Shown: piece by piece, positions 13,208-13,475 of the stretch
How the letters are laid out: the number at the start of each line of letters is the position of its first letter
Numbering within the stretch: position 1 is the stretch's first letter
Source of the DNA: an uncultured Collinsella sp.
GTDB taxonomy: Bacteria > Actinomycetota > Coriobacteriia > Coriobacteriales > Coriobacteriaceae
Reading direction: 5' to 3'
DNA: 13,475 nucleotides
Assembly: GCA_902491395.1 (NCBI GenBank)
Contig: CABUHO010000040.1
Span: forward strand, 1 to 13,475
Made by a program: the position numbers and the translations under genes
Notes under the pieces: generated by a model
What the model saw: the letters and a program-made list of their open reading frames with translations, nothing else
Told to the model about the DNA's origin: nothing
Database searches by the model: none

Positions 13208-13356
13208 GTTACGGCGTTTTACCAAACGCCGTAACTGCTCGACGCTGCGCGGGCACCAGAGCGACAACTTGTCATTCAAAGAGGACGACATGACCAGAAG
13301 GTCTATGCCGTCCTCTTTTCATGCCAATTTGTTCGCTCTGGTGCCCGCTCGCTGTC
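13208..13356 (+). repeat. Structured intergenic repeat, copy D (after the lipoprotein gene)
   Basis: Hairpin 1: GTTACGGCGTTT (13208-13219), loop TACC, AAACGCCGTAAC (13224-13235), 12 perfect pairs, three bases after the stop codon. Linker CGACGCTGC (13240-13248). Outer stem: GCGGGCACCAGAGCGA (13249-13264) with TCGCTCTGGTGCCCGC (13333-13348), 16 pairs. Inner hairpin: AAGAGGACGACATGACC (13279-13295), loop AGAA, GGTC (13300-13303), bulged T, then ATGCCGTCCTCTT, one mismatch, followed by TTC. Compared with copy A, hairpin 1 swaps CGCGG for CGGCG on one arm with the matching swap on the other. Confidence 0.82.
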
Positions 13357-13383
13357 CGTCCTCTACCTGCGGCGTTGTCATGG

Positions 13384-13475
13384 TAGTCATTGGGGCGGCA
13401 CTTGGGGGCGTTCCTTTTAATATGAGCAGGACATTGTCAAGAGGCAAAATCGGGCCTGACCCCAACGATATGGGG
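13384..13475. repeat. Palindromic tail of copy D, reaching the window edge
   Basis: TAGTCATTGGGG (13384-13395) matches the left arm of the 4173-4228 palindrome, and CCCCAACGATA near 13460-13470 is its near-complement, as CCCCAACGACTA is in copy A. Between them lies about 65 bp unlike the copy A loop. The final bases can form a small hairpin, CCCC AACGATAT GGGG. The region has no gene and is cut by the window end. Confidence 0.45.

Overview
The window is high-GC bacterial DNA, almost certainly from a gut Coriobacteriia (Actinomycetota), most like Collinsella. That assignment is inference, made from protein style, strong GGAGG-type Shine-Dalgarno sequences and abundant palindromic intergenic repeats; no rRNA or other marker gene is present. 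I support eight full-length protein genes and one possible 23-codon leader ORF. I see no tRNA, rRNA, CRISPR array, transposase or integrase.

Layout. Positions 111-2879 (minus) hold mgtA, a P3B-type Mg2+ ATPase with a probable terminator at the window's left edge. Its leader is about 270 nt long and contains a promoter, a tiny ORF with a perfect Shine-Dalgarno and a 14-bp inverted repeat. Divergent from it, 3316-3999 (plus) is pyrE, orotate phosphoribosyltransferase. The 350-bp gap between pyrE and the convergent regulator is a stack of three palindromic elements. Positions 4350-5204 (minus) encode an RpiR/MurR-type sugar-phosphate regulator. Positions 5371-7962 (minus) encode a large cytoplasmic glycoside hydrolase related to GH106/GH2. 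It is divergent from an AraC-type regulator at 8077-9069 (plus), which probably controls it. Then on the plus strand come a GH1 6-phospho-beta-glucosidase (9237-10673), a Cof-type HAD phosphatase (10889-11734), a glucose-type PTS EIIA (11875-12411) with its own promoter and terminator, and a lipoprotein (12647-13204).

How it fits together. From rpiR to EIIA the genes look like a carbohydrate-use neighbourhood. PTS import would give phospho-beta-glucosides; the GH1 enzyme would split them; the EIIA would feed the phosphorelay; the HAD enzyme might dephosphorylate surplus sugar phosphate; the larger hydrolase would trim imported oligosaccharides. No PTS permease (EIIBC) or ABC transporter lies in the window, so partners must be elsewhere. 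mgtA, pyrE and the lipoprotein are not functionally linked to this set.

The most notable non-coding signal is a family of structured repeats of about 147 nt that begin at, or within 3 nt of, the stop codons of pyrE, the GH1 gene and the lipoprotein gene (3999-4145, 10674-10821, 13208-13356). A shortened, decayed copy lies at 5280-5344. The copies keep the same fold while their stems change sequence in a compensatory way, and two loops (TAC/TACC and AGAA) are constant. This is the best candidate here for an undescribed system, most likely an RNA-level 3' element or a palindromic mobile repeat.
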